NCBI GenBank assembly: GCA_018671205.1
Contig: JABHIC010000018.1
Span: forward strand, 1 to 5,285
From: Gammaproteobacteria bacterium
GTDB taxonomy: Bacteria > Pseudomonadota > Gammaproteobacteria > GCF-002020875
Length of the DNA stretch: 5,285 nt
Direction of reading: 5' to 3'
Shown: in pieces, positions 1-5,285 of the stretch
Layout: each line of letters starts with the position of its first letter
Numbering within the stretch: the first letter of the stretch is position 1
Program-made: the position numbers and the translations under genes
The notes under the pieces: model-generated
Seen by the model: the letters and a program-made list of their open reading frames with translations, nothing else
What the model was told of the DNA's origin: nothing
Database searches by the model: none

Positions 1-114
1 CAGGCTGATATGGATGCTGCGCAGAATACTCTCATGAAGGGCAACAGTGACCTGCGTACTGAGTCTGCTCCTGCTTACTACCCAACTGCTCCAGTAGCAC
101 CTTCTGCTCAATAA
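1..114 (+). CDS. 3' end of an unrecognised protein gene (partial)
   Basis: Reading from base 1, an open frame of 37 codons ends at a TAA at 112-114; the start lies outside the window. The visible C-terminus begins with a short polar, probably helical stretch (QADMDAAQNTLMKGNSDLRT) and ends in a low-complexity tail rich in Ala, Pro, Ser and Tyr (ESAPAYYPTAPVAPSAQ). Tails like this are common on envelope or secreted proteins, but I do not recognise the family and assign no function. Two things support a real gene: the frame is open to the window edge, and a strong same-strand terminator follows 85 bp downstream. The gene converges with proX. Confidence 0.6.
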   Translation, partial: QADMDAAQNTLMKGNSDLRTESAPAYYPTAPVAPSAQ

Positions 115-199
115 GGACAATCACTAACCTCTAGCACTCGAAAGCAGAGAGCCTACTGCGGAAAAGCTGAATTTAGCCATATTTCCCTCTTTGAGGTTG

Positions 200-229
200 G
201 CCTCGATACTTCGGTATCGGGGCTTTTTT
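200..229 (+). terminator. Rho-independent terminator of the upstream plus-strand gene
   Basis: A 10-bp stem is formed by 200-209 (gcctcgatac) and 214-223 (gtatcggggc), with one G-T wobble. It closes on a stable TTCG tetraloop at 210-213 and is followed directly by six T residues at 224-229. This is a canonical intrinsic terminator for the gene ending at 114. Read on the minus strand, the hairpin is preceded by A residues and has no U-tract after it, so it would be weak at best for the converging proVWX transcript. Confidence 0.9.
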
Positions 230-234
230 GTACT

Positions 235-249
235 CCAAAGACGCTTTGG
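235..249. repeat. Small inverted repeat just past the proX stop
   Basis: ccaaag (235-240) and ctttgg (244-249) form a perfect 6-bp stem with a 3-nt loop. It starts 4 bp past the proX stop codon on the minus strand. No U-run follows it on the minus strand, so it is not a clear intrinsic terminator. It may act with the larger hairpin at 200-223 as a 3'-end structure protecting or ending the proVWX message. On the plus strand it is followed by tctttt, so it could also be a weak second terminator for the opposing gene. Confidence 0.4.
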
Positions 250-253
250 TCTT

Positions 254-1261
254 TTAACGTGCGGCAGCTATCGCCTTTTCAATCCAACCCTCAAAGGTCT
301 TTTGGTTGGCACGAATCCATGCATCCGCATGGCGCACTGAGGCCTCCCAGGTGCCTTCCCCCTTTTCCTGCATTTTCAGGTTCTGTGCAGAGATGGCATT
401 GGGGGAGACTCGAACCAGCTCGAACAGTTTGGCTGCAGCCGGGTTATTTTCCACAAAGCTTTTATTGGCAACGATGTATTGACCATTAACCTCAAAGCCG
501 TAGTTCTTGCCGTTTGAGAGTGTGGTGTCGGTGGTGCGGTTATCCGGCAATGCAGAGAAAGGGACCTCAATCCAGACCACATCCTTACCTGGCACCAGTA
601 CACCACTGACCCAGTAAGGGGTCCAGGTGTAGTAGAGTACCGGCTGGCCCTCCCTGTAGCGGGTGATGGTGTCGGCAATAATAGCGGAATAGGTCCCCTG
701 ATTATGGTGAATGGTGTCACGTAGCTTGAAAGTGTCGAGCTGGTGCTCGATCACACGCTCACAACCCCAACCCGGAGGACAACCAGCGAGATCTGCCTTA
801 CCATCATTGTCGGCATCAAACAGTTCGGCAATCTCAGGGTCTTTTAGTTGACCAATATTTGTGATGCCATACTGGTCGGCAGTCTTCTTGTCGATCAAAT
901 AGCCCTGTGCGCAGTTTGAAATCATAGCCTCACCACGAGAGAGCTTTTCGCCTCCCCCTGCCTTATCAAAAAAAGCGGTATGGAGAGGATACCAGTGGTC
1001 TGCTATAAAGGTGATATCACCATTGGCCGCAGCGATGTGGAGTGCAGGATATTTGGCATTCTGCACCGGTTTAACGTCATATCCCAGCCTCTCCAACCCT
1101 TTCATTACAATGATGGTCTGGAAGTTCTCTCCATCAACATTTATTTGACCCGGCTGAACGGTAATGCCGCTACCTGGCAGCTGTGCGAAAGCACTACTGC
1201 TGATGGTAAAAGTGAGCACTGCGCCCATCAGGGAACACTTTGCCGATTGAATAAGATTCAT
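254..1261 (-). CDS. proX: ProX, periplasmic glycine betaine/proline-binding protein
   Basis: Complete 335-residue substrate-binding protein of the ProU-type osmoprotectant importer (OpuAC fold); E. coli ProX is about 330 residues. Residues 1-26 form a Sec signal peptide with a hydrophobic core (LMGAVLTFTISSS) and an AFA cleavage site before QLPGSG; no lipobox is present. The three tryptophans expected to form the aromatic box around the quaternary ammonium ligand are visible: W90 (DHWYPLH), W165 (GCPPGWGCE) and W213 (YYTWTPYW). C161 and C167 flank W165 as the conserved disulfide pair of the family. A Ca-loop-like segment, DADNDGKAD (149-157), precedes them, and E. coli has a similar one. An extra cysteine, C117, stands where E. 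coli has Ala as I recall it. The start is fixed by AAGGAG 6 nt upstream. The gene is last in the operon, 25 bp after proW. Exact substrate range (glycine betaine, proline betaine or other) is inferred. Confidence 0.96.
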   Translation of the reverse strand: MNLIQSAKCSLMGAVLTFTISSSAFAQLPGSGITVQPGQINVDGENFQTIIVMKGLERLGYDVKPVQNAKYPALHIAAANGDITFIADHWYPLHTAFFDKAGGGEKLSRGEAMISNCAQGYLIDKKTADQYGITNIGQLKDPEIAELFDADNDGKADLAGCPPGWGCERVIEHQLDTFKLRDTIHHNQGTYSAIIADTITRYREGQPVLYYTWTPYWVSGVLVPGKDVVWIEVPFSALPDNRTTDTTLSNGKNYGFEVNGQYIVANKSFVENNPAAAKLFELVRVSPNAISAQNLKMQEKGEGTWEASVRHADAWIRANQKTFEGWIEKAIAAAR

Positions 1262-1267
1262 AAATAA

Positions 1268-1273
1268 CTCCTT
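1268..1273 (-). promoter_or_regulatory. Shine-Dalgarno site of proX
   Basis: AAGGAG on the minus strand, 6 nt before the proX ATG, inside the 25-bp proW-proX gap. It is the strongest ribosome binding site of the operon. That fits the high copy number that binding proteins need relative to the membrane components (inference). Confidence 0.75.
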
Positions 1274-1286
1274 GTAGTCGTAAGTT

Positions 1287-2366
1287 TTATTTTCGTTTCA
1301 GTAAAGTACGGAGAGCACCGACAGGCCCGGTCTGATACCAGTGACGCACCCCTTTCTCGCGTCTCTCAATTCCCATTGACTGTGTGATGCGGTCGAGCAT
1401 GATTGCCAGCAGCACGATACTGAGACCACCAATGGTCGCCAGCCCCATATCGAGCCGACCAATGCCACGCAGTACCATCTGCCCAAGACCACCCACAGCG
1501 ATCATTGAGGCGATCACCACCATAGAGAGCGCTAACATCAGTGTCTGATTGATGCCTGCCATAATGGTCGGCATCGCCAGTGGCAGCTGCACCCGGAACA
1601 GCAGTTGACGTGGTGATGCGCCAAAAGAGCGTGCCGCTTCCACCAGGTCTTCGGGTACTTGACGGATGCCGAGGCTGGTGAGGCGGATCAGCGGTGGCAG
1701 CGCAAAGACGATGGTGACCACAACACCGGGGACATTGCCAATACCGAACAGCATCACCACCGGTACCAGATAGACAAAGGCGGGTGTGGTCTGCATTGCA
1801 TCGAGTATCGGGCGCATGATGGTGTTTGCCCTTTCACTACGGGCGATCCAGATGCCGGTCGGCAACCCCATTAGCAGACAGAATATTACCGAGGTAAGGA
1901 CCAGCGATAAAGTAATCATTGCCTCGGACCAGGCACCGATCAGGCCAATAGTAACCATTGACAGGATTGAACCAATCGCCAGCCGTCGTCCACCCGCCTG
2001 CCACGCCAGCAGGCCGATGATCAGCAGCATCAATAGGTCTGGGGTAGCGAGTAACGTCCCTTCAACCCCCTTCAGGGTAGCATCAATAGGCCAGCGTATT
2101 GCCTGGAACATTGGACGAAAGTTCTCAACCGTCCATGCCAGCCCTAGGTCAACCCACTCCCCAAGCGGAACCACTGCCCCCTGAAAGGGGTGACTCCAGT
2201 CAGTTTCTGGCGCCGCAACCTCTGCGGCTGGAGTGGCACTATCAAGCCATGATTCACTGCTAATGGCGATTTCACCACTACCCCAGGGAGAGGCATCTGC
2301 TTCTGAAGTTGTTTCTAATATTGTCTCAGCGGGGACGCCCCAAGGGTTATTGTCAGAGCTTTCCAT
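1287..2366 (-). CDS. proW: ProW, glycine betaine/proline ABC transporter permease
   Basis: Complete 359-residue inner-membrane permease (E. coli ProW is about 354). Residues 1-100 are a long, acidic, mostly hydrophilic N-terminal extension typical of ProW, with NPWG (7-10), SPWG (27-30) and SWLDSATPA (39-47). Hydrophobic segments follow at roughly 108-124, 131-147, 150-172, 196-225, 274-292 and 306-325. The EAA loop that docks on the ATPase is clear at 243-268 (EAARSFGASPRQ, then QLPLAMPTI). The region around DAMQTTPAFVYLVP (189-202) and the stretch 262-312 are close to E. coli ProW as I remember it. The start lies inside the 3' end of proV, a 14-bp overlap with a weak Shine-Dalgarno site, so translation is probably coupled to proV. 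Homodimeric ProW with ProV and ProX makes the full importer. Confidence 0.96.
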   Translation of the reverse strand: MESSDNNPWGVPAETILETTSEADASPWGSGEIAISSESWLDSATPAAEVAAPETDWSHPFQGAVVPLGEWVDLGLAWTVENFRPMFQAIRWPIDATLKGVEGTLLATPDLLMLLIIGLLAWQAGGRRLAIGSILSMVTIGLIGAWSEAMITLSLVLTSVIFCLLMGLPTGIWIARSERANTIMRPILDAMQTTPAFVYLVPVVMLFGIGNVPGVVVTIVFALPPLIRLTSLGIRQVPEDLVEAARSFGASPRQLLFRVQLPLAMPTIMAGINQTLMLALSMVVIASMIAVGGLGQMVLRGIGRLDMGLATIGGLSIVLLAIMLDRITQSMGIERREKGVRHWYQTGPVGALRTLLKRK

Positions 2367-3546
2367 TATTCCGATCCAGTATCTCCAGCAAAGATGTCTT
2401 GGTTATAGTGCCTAGATAGCAGCGCTCACGATCAACCACAGGTAGACCACAGGGACTGTTAGCAATCGGGCCAATCACCTCACTCAGCGGGGCCTCAGCG
2501 GCCAGCGGTTCTATCTCAGATAGATAGGCGTTATGGAGTTGTGGATGCTCACACTTCAGTTCAGTAGCCAGAGACTCAACAGAGACAACGCCACAGAAGT
2601 GTTGTCCCTTGTCAATTACATATCCGTGGTTGCGATCATACTCTTTCAGCCGCTGTATGGCATGGTGTACCTCACCATTCTGAGTCCGCTCAATCACCGT
2701 TACCTGCCGTTTGCGGGCCACATCGGCAGCGCTATAAACGGCGGAGACATCAACGCCACGAAAGAAGGAGAGAACATACTCATCGGCAGGATTGTGAAGA
2801 ATCTCTTCCGAGGTGCCCACCTGCACCACGCGCCCGCCCTCCATGATCGCAATACGGTCACCGATACGCATCGCCTCATCGAGATCGTGGGAGATAAAGA
2901 TGATAGTGCGATCACTCTTTTCCTGTAGTTTGAGCAGCTCATCCTGCATTTCGCTACGGATCAGCGGGTCAAGTGCAGAGAAGGCCTCATCCATCAACAT
3001 GATGTCAGGGTCGTTGGCCAGGGCACGCGCCAGACCGACACGCTGTTGCATTCCACCGGAGAGCTCATCAGGATAGCTCTCGGCCCACGCCTCAAGCCCC
3101 ACCTGCTGCAACGCCTCAATAGCACGCTGGTCCCGTTGCATCGAGTCGACACCGCCCAGCTCCAGACCAAAGGCAACATTCTGCTGTACCGTCATATGGG
3201 GCATCAGTGCAAATGATTGGAATACCATACTCATCTCGCGCCGACGCAGCTCCAGCAACTCCTCCTGATCCATTTTGGCAATATCCCGCCCGTTGACCAA
3301 AATTTTGCCACGGCTCGGCTCAATCAGCCGATTGAGTAGTCGAACCAGGGTCGATTTACCGGACCCAGAGAGCCCCATGATGACAAAAATCTCTCCTTGT
3401 TCAACCTCGAAGCTGGCATTGACCACACCGAGAGTCTGGCCGGTCTGCTCTAGGATCTCATCCTTGCTCTTTCCCGCATCGAGTAACTCCAGCGCCCGTT
3501 TCGGCTGGTCTCCGAAGACCTTGCAGACCTGCTCGAGCTTAAGCAT
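2353..3546 (-). CDS. proV: ProV, glycine betaine/proline ABC transporter ATPase with CBS domains
   Basis: Complete 397-residue ATPase (E. coli ProV is 400). It energises the import of osmoprotectants through ProW. Visible motifs: Walker A GLSGSGKST (58-66), Q-loop Q110 in VFQSFALMPH, ABC signature LSGGMQQR (162-169), Walker B IMLMDE (182-187) followed by the D-loop SALD, and the switch histidine H220 in FISHD. The N-terminal segment FGDQPKRALELLDAGKSKDEI (11-31) before the core is typical of the ProV/OpuAA subfamily. Residues about 280-393 form a tandem CBS region (GYVIDKGQHFCGVVSVESL, then LPVVDRERCYLGTITKTSL). In OpuA-type relatives this region senses ionic strength or cyclic nucleotides; that role is inferred here. 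The start matches the E. coli N-terminus, but no good Shine-Dalgarno site precedes it (only GGGC). An upstream open frame ends 8 bp inside proV, so coupling is possible. Confidence 0.97.
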   Translation of the reverse strand: MLKLEQVCKVFGDQPKRALELLDAGKSKDEILEQTGQTLGVVNASFEVEQGEIFVIMGLSGSGKSTLVRLLNRLIEPSRGKILVNGRDIAKMDQEELLELRRREMSMVFQSFALMPHMTVQQNVAFGLELGGVDSMQRDQRAIEALQQVGLEAWAESYPDELSGGMQQRVGLARALANDPDIMLMDEAFSALDPLIRSEMQDELLKLQEKSDRTIIFISHDLDEAMRIGDRIAIMEGGRVVQVGTSEEILHNPADEYVLSFFRGVDVSAVYSAADVARKRQVTVIERTQNGEVHHAIQRLKEYDRNHGYVIDKGQHFCGVVSVESLATELKCEHPQLHNAYLSEIEPLAAEAPLSEVIGPIANSPCGLPVVDRERCYLGTITKTSLLEILDRNNGKL

Positions 3547-3793
3547 GGTGCCCGAATTGGCTTAGGGTAAACAGTTGTAGTGAATGGTGAAACCCTCGTT
3601 CAGTAGTCGTCACTACGCTGGCGCTAATCAAGGGAGGGCGGATAGAACGGTGCGTATTGGTGGCATTTACCTGAGTCATTTTCTCATTCTTGATGTACCG
3701 TTCTATCTCAGTCGCAAGCGGGGACTGGAGACGTAGCTTCTCTGTATCTGCGGGATCAAAGTCCAGTTGCTCAAATACACTTTTATCTTTCAT
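3539..3793 (-). pseudogene. Truncated XRE-type antitoxin-like gene, fused to unrelated sequence
   Basis: An 84-codon frame with a good start: GGGAGA at 3801-3806, 7 nt before the ATG. Residues 1 to about 43 (SVFEQLDFDPADTEKLRLQS, then EIERYIKNEKMTQVNA) resemble the N-terminus of small XRE/HigA-like antitoxins of the HTH_37/COG5606 type. In that family the helix-turn-helix would continue with something like AAxxLGVTQPRISDL. Here the homology stops right after MTQVNA, before the recognition helix. The remaining 40 or so residues (Ser/Thr/His-rich) look like translated non-coding DNA. The protein could therefore not bind DNA in the usual way. The frame ends at 3539, overlapping the proV start by 8 bp, so it could now act only as a leader that couples translation into proV. 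The family assignment is from memory of sequence pattern. The truncation is seen directly as loss of the pattern. Confidence 0.55.
3641..3707. repeat. 11-bp perfect inverted repeat around the antitoxin break point
   Basis: gatagaacggt (3641-3651) and accgttctatc (3697-3707) are exact reverse complements separated by 45 bp. On a plus-strand RNA the stem could extend inward by four more pairs (two G-U). The right arm encodes residues 29-33 of the antitoxin-like frame, where the homology is still good. The left arm lies just beyond the point where homology is lost. Confidence 0.7.
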
Positions 3794-3825
3794 ATTTCAA
3801 TCTCCCGTAACCGCTTTTTAGCCAT
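3790..3825 (-). pseudogene. Possible C-terminal tail of a RelE/HigB-like toxin gene (remnant)
   Basis: Eleven codons, MAKKRLREIEI, end in a TGA that overlaps the ATG of the antitoxin-like frame (ATGA). The Shine-Dalgarno site of that frame lies inside these codons. Such tight toxin-to-antitoxin coupling is common, and Gp49/HigB-type toxins (COG4679) often end in a basic helix of this type. The frame is closed by a TGA at 3832-3834 just upstream, so the toxin body is missing. The call rests on context and a very short peptide and could be chance. Confidence 0.25.
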
Positions 3826-3836
3826 ATAACCTCATC

Positions 3837-3860
3837 AGAGGGCACTTTAGAGGGCACTTT
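3837..3860. repeat. Tandem 12-bp direct repeat (2 copies)
   Basis: agagggcacttt occurs twice head to tail, at 3837-3848 and 3849-3860, without mismatch. It sits just upstream of the possible toxin remnant. It may be a slippage duplication or a scar, or a pair of regulator sites; nothing distinguishes these. Confidence 0.75.
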
Positions 3861-3952
3861 TACATTGCAGTCTCCTGTGTATCGATCAATTCATTTTTAC
3901 CACTACATAGGTTTGATGGGTACAGAACCACACAAGCTGTTCAAGGCAAGAC

Positions 3953-3992
3953 GCAACGATGCAGGCATAGCCACTCTATGTCAAATCGTTGC
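3953..3992. repeat. Nested palindrome / potential hairpin
   Basis: Outer arms gcaacgat (3953-3960) and atcgttgc (3985-3992) are perfect 8-bp complements. Inside them, catag (3966-3970) and ctatg (3976-3980) pair around a 5-nt loop. No T-run follows on either strand, so it is not an intrinsic terminator. A direct repeat of actgtatg (3996-4003 and 4019-4026) follows. The structure resembles a REP-like or small mobile repeat unit, but it occurs once in this window and I cannot confirm a family. Confidence 0.5.
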
Positions 3993-4071
3993 AACACTGT
4001 ATGACGTGGTCAACCGAAACTGTATGTCCGTTGGTATTGTATCTGTCTTTCCGTTCATATGAGTGATGCCA

Positions 4072-5019
4072 TTACAGGACCTTATTCACTGGCTTCCGAG
4101 AGCTGAATAAAGCCCAAAGTCGGCCATCAATTGCTACCAGACCTATACTAATGAGCACCATTCCCAAGAGGTGCTTTGATAACAGTACTTCACCCAAAAA
4201 ACCAATACCCAACAAGACCGCACTGACAGGAATAAGAAAGGTAACTAACAACAGGTTTGTGGCCCCAGCACTTTCCAAAACACGGAAATAGATGATGTAG
4301 GCCAGAGCCGTAGATACTGTAGCAAGACCAACCAGTGCCCCCCAGGCAGAAAGGCTCGGAATGGGTAGCCTCCAAGGCTGGTCTACCACCATCACCAGAG
4401 GTGCAAGCAATATGCTGGAGGCTATAACCTGTCCAGTTGCTGTTGCCATCGGAGAAACCCCCATCGTTTTGAAACGGCGCCCAAAGACTCCAGCAAAGGC
4501 ATAGGAAAGTGCCGCACCAAGAATTGCGATGGGAGCTAAAACATCGAAACTCAATCCATGAAGAGCATCTCCACCAACCATGATAGCTACACCAGCAAAA
4601 CCAAACCCTATCCCAAACAAACTCCTCTTGGTTATTTTTTCATCCGTAGTCAACCAGTGTGCAACAATCACGGTAAACATTGGCGTGGTTGCATTGAGGA
4701 TTGAAGCTACTCCAGAAGCAACATGCGTCTGCCCCCATACGATCAAACTAAACGGTAGAACGTTATTTAAAAGGCCCATGTTGAAAAAGGCTATCCAGGT
4801 ATGTCTATCAGAGGGCATCCTGAGGCCCATAATGCGCATCATAATCAACAGTGTTAGTGCTCCCAGAATCACCCGACCACCAACAATGGTAAAGGTTGGC
4901 AGCTCACGAATGACCACACCGTTAAAGAAGAATGAACCACCCCATAAGATGGAGAGTGTAATTAACAGACTCCATTCTAACGCGGACATTGAGTTGTTGA
5001 TGGCTGACTTCGCAGGCAT
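4072..5019 (-). CDS. DMT superfamily transporter, EamA family
   Basis: Complete 315-residue integral membrane protein with the size and pattern of the 10-helix drug/metabolite transporters (two EamA repeats of five helices). Hydrophobic segments lie at roughly 15-35, 44-62, 74-95, 99-122, 133-150, 158-179, 191-212, 223-245, 252-275 and 282-303. Family marks include ILWGGSFFFNGVVIRELP (24-41), GGRVILGALTLL (47-58), VASGVASILNATTPMFTVIVA (100-120) in repeat 1 and AYIIYFRVLESAGAT (240-254) followed by LIPVSAVLLG (262-271) in repeat 2. EamA members export amino acids or other metabolites; the substrate here cannot be told. The start is set by AAAAGGAG 5 nt upstream; an in-frame ATG at codon 11 has no such site. 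It is transcribed toward proV but separated from it by about 525 bp, so probably a separate unit. No clear terminator follows. Confidence 0.93.
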   Translation of the reverse strand: MPAKSAINNSMSALEWSLLITLSILWGGSFFFNGVVIRELPTFTIVGGRVILGALTLLIMMRIMGLRMPSDRHTWIAFFNMGLLNNVLPFSLIVWGQTHVASGVASILNATTPMFTVIVAHWLTTDEKITKRSLFGIGFGFAGVAIMVGGDALHGLSFDVLAPIAILGAALSYAFAGVFGRRFKTMGVSPMATATGQVIASSILLAPLVMVVDQPWRLPIPSLSAWGALVGLATVSTALAYIIYFRVLESAGATNLLLVTFLIPVSAVLLGIGFLGEVLLSKHLLGMVLISIGLVAIDGRLWALFSSRKPVNKVL

Positions 5020-5024
5020 GAAGA

Positions 5025-5030
5025 CTCCTT
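5025..5030 (-). promoter_or_regulatory. Shine-Dalgarno site of the EamA transporter gene
   Basis: AAGGAG on the minus strand, 5 nt before the ATG at 5019. It decides the start in favour of MPAKSAINNS over the internal ATG ten codons later. Confidence 0.75.
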
Positions 5031-5047
5031 TTCTAGATACCCTTGCA

Positions 5048-5103
5048 TTAAGGAATCACTGAACACCCCTAAATTTTCTGTGGATCCTTAAGGAACCTCT
5101 GAA
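5048..5103. repeat. Imperfect 16-bp direct repeat with 40-bp period
   Basis: Positions 5048-5063 (ttaaggaatcactgaa) and 5088-5103 (ttaaggaacctctgaa) match at 14 of 16 bases. The second copy opens the repeat-like stretch to its right. GGAACCTCTGAA-like sequences remind me of terminal repeats of some IS elements, but that is memory only. The repeats lie in the region that should carry the promoter of the EamA gene. Confidence 0.6.
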
Positions 5104-5285
5104 TAAGTCATGTGTAAATGCCTAACGCCCATAGCGCCCAATATCTTCGTTGCTCGACCTCGTTCCTCGGTTGAAAACCTTGCTAATAGCCTACTACAAG
5201 GTGAATTGCGCTTGCGCAAGAGAAGGTGCCCTGGGGTATTGGCTGCGATCTTCGCCTTGATCTTGGACACTATGGACGTAATTCA
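5088..5285. mobile_element. Repeat-like, structured DNA; possible end of a MITE or IS remnant
   Basis: This stretch runs to the window edge and looks unlike the coding DNA around it. It contains a 6-bp inverted repeat accttg (5177-5182) / caaggt (5197-5202), a perfect palindrome cttgcgcaag (5211-5220) and short internal repetitions (gatctt twice between 5247 and 5266; cgccca twice near 5126-5140). A 60-codon minus-strand frame covers 5088-5270 from a GTG without a Shine-Dalgarno site. Its product (MSKIKAKIAANTPG at the N-terminus, basic and Arg-rich) matches no family I know, and I regard it as a frame inside repeat DNA. The other end lies outside the window. Confidence 0.35.

Larger units (their letters stand above)
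3547..4071. other. 525-bp gap without an intact gene
   Basis: Between the proV start and the end of the DMT transporter gene there is no complete recognisable gene. On the minus strand it holds a truncated XRE-antitoxin-like reading frame and a possible toxin tail. It also carries a tandem 12-bp repeat (3837-3860), an 11-bp inverted repeat (3641-3651 / 3697-3707) and a nested palindrome (3953-3992). The proVWX promoter should lie here or in its proV-proximal part, but I could not pick a convincing -35/-10 pair. The plus-strand frame at 3865-4062 (65 codons) has no family resemblance and runs across the palindrome, so I do not call it. Confidence 0.7.

Noticed and set aside
376..720. 114-codon minus-strand open frame
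   Set aside because: It is a shifted frame within proX; Ser/Thr/Pro/Arg-rich translation and no ribosome binding site.
1786..2184. 132-codon plus-strand open frame
   Set aside because: It is antisense to proW, whose protein is unmistakable.
2533..2928. 131-codon plus-strand open frame
   Set aside because: It is antisense to proV within the CBS and ATPase coding region; no recognisable domain.
3547..3640. Possible sigma-70 promoter for proVWX (TTGATT with a 17-bp spacer to GACTAC)
   Set aside because: The -10 match is too poor to support a call.
3865..4062. 65-codon plus-strand open frame in the intergenic gap
   Set aside because: No clear Shine-Dalgarno site, no family resemblance, and it spans the nested palindrome; more likely chance.
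4580..5062. 160-codon plus-strand open frame
   Set aside because: It lies antisense over the clearly coding EamA gene, and its translation shows no family features.
5031..5062. Possible promoter for the EamA gene (TTCAGT ... TATCTA)
   Set aside because: Weak -35, and the predicted start would fall in the ribosome binding site.
5088..5270. 60-codon minus-strand frame starting with GTG
   Set aside because: No ribosome binding site and it lies wholly in repeat-like DNA; listed only as part of the possible mobile remnant.

Overview
The window looks like a stretch of gammaproteobacterial chromosome with mid-range G+C. The basis is the gene order proV-proW-proX and the close protein-level resemblance, from memory, of all three products to the Escherichia coli ProU system. 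The organism cannot be named from the sequence alone. I see no CRISPR array, no rRNA or tRNA gene and no complete insertion sequence.

Layout from left to right. Positions 1-114 hold the 3' end of an unrecognised plus-strand gene, followed by a textbook rho-independent terminator (200-229). The rest of the gene content is on the minus strand. A complete glycine betaine/proline-type osmoprotectant ABC transporter operon occupies 3546 down to 254: proV (ATPase with CBS domains), proW (permease) and proX (periplasmic binding protein). proV and proW overlap by 14 bp, and proW and proX are 25 bp apart. Together they would take up compatible solutes under osmotic stress: ProX captures the ligand in the periplasm, ProW forms the channel, and ProV hydrolyses ATP and probably carries the regulatory CBS module.

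Between proV and the next gene lies about 525 bp without an intact gene (3547-4071). It contains what I read as a decayed toxin-antitoxin locus. There is a possible 11-codon tail of a toxin gene, overlapped by the start of an XRE-type antitoxin gene. The antitoxin gene loses its helix-turn-helix homology after about 43 codons and continues as an unrelated reading frame into the proV start. An 11-bp perfect inverted repeat, a 12-bp tandem duplication and a strong nested palindrome lie in the same gap.

At 4072-5019 is a complete 10-helix DMT/EamA-family transporter gene. Upstream of it, 5048-5285 holds repeat-like DNA with an imperfect direct repeat at a 40-bp period, a palindrome and a hairpin. 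This is possibly the end of a small mobile element that runs off the window.

The genes are well-known types. The most interesting part is the rearranged gap upstream of proV. I found no convincing new biological system here.
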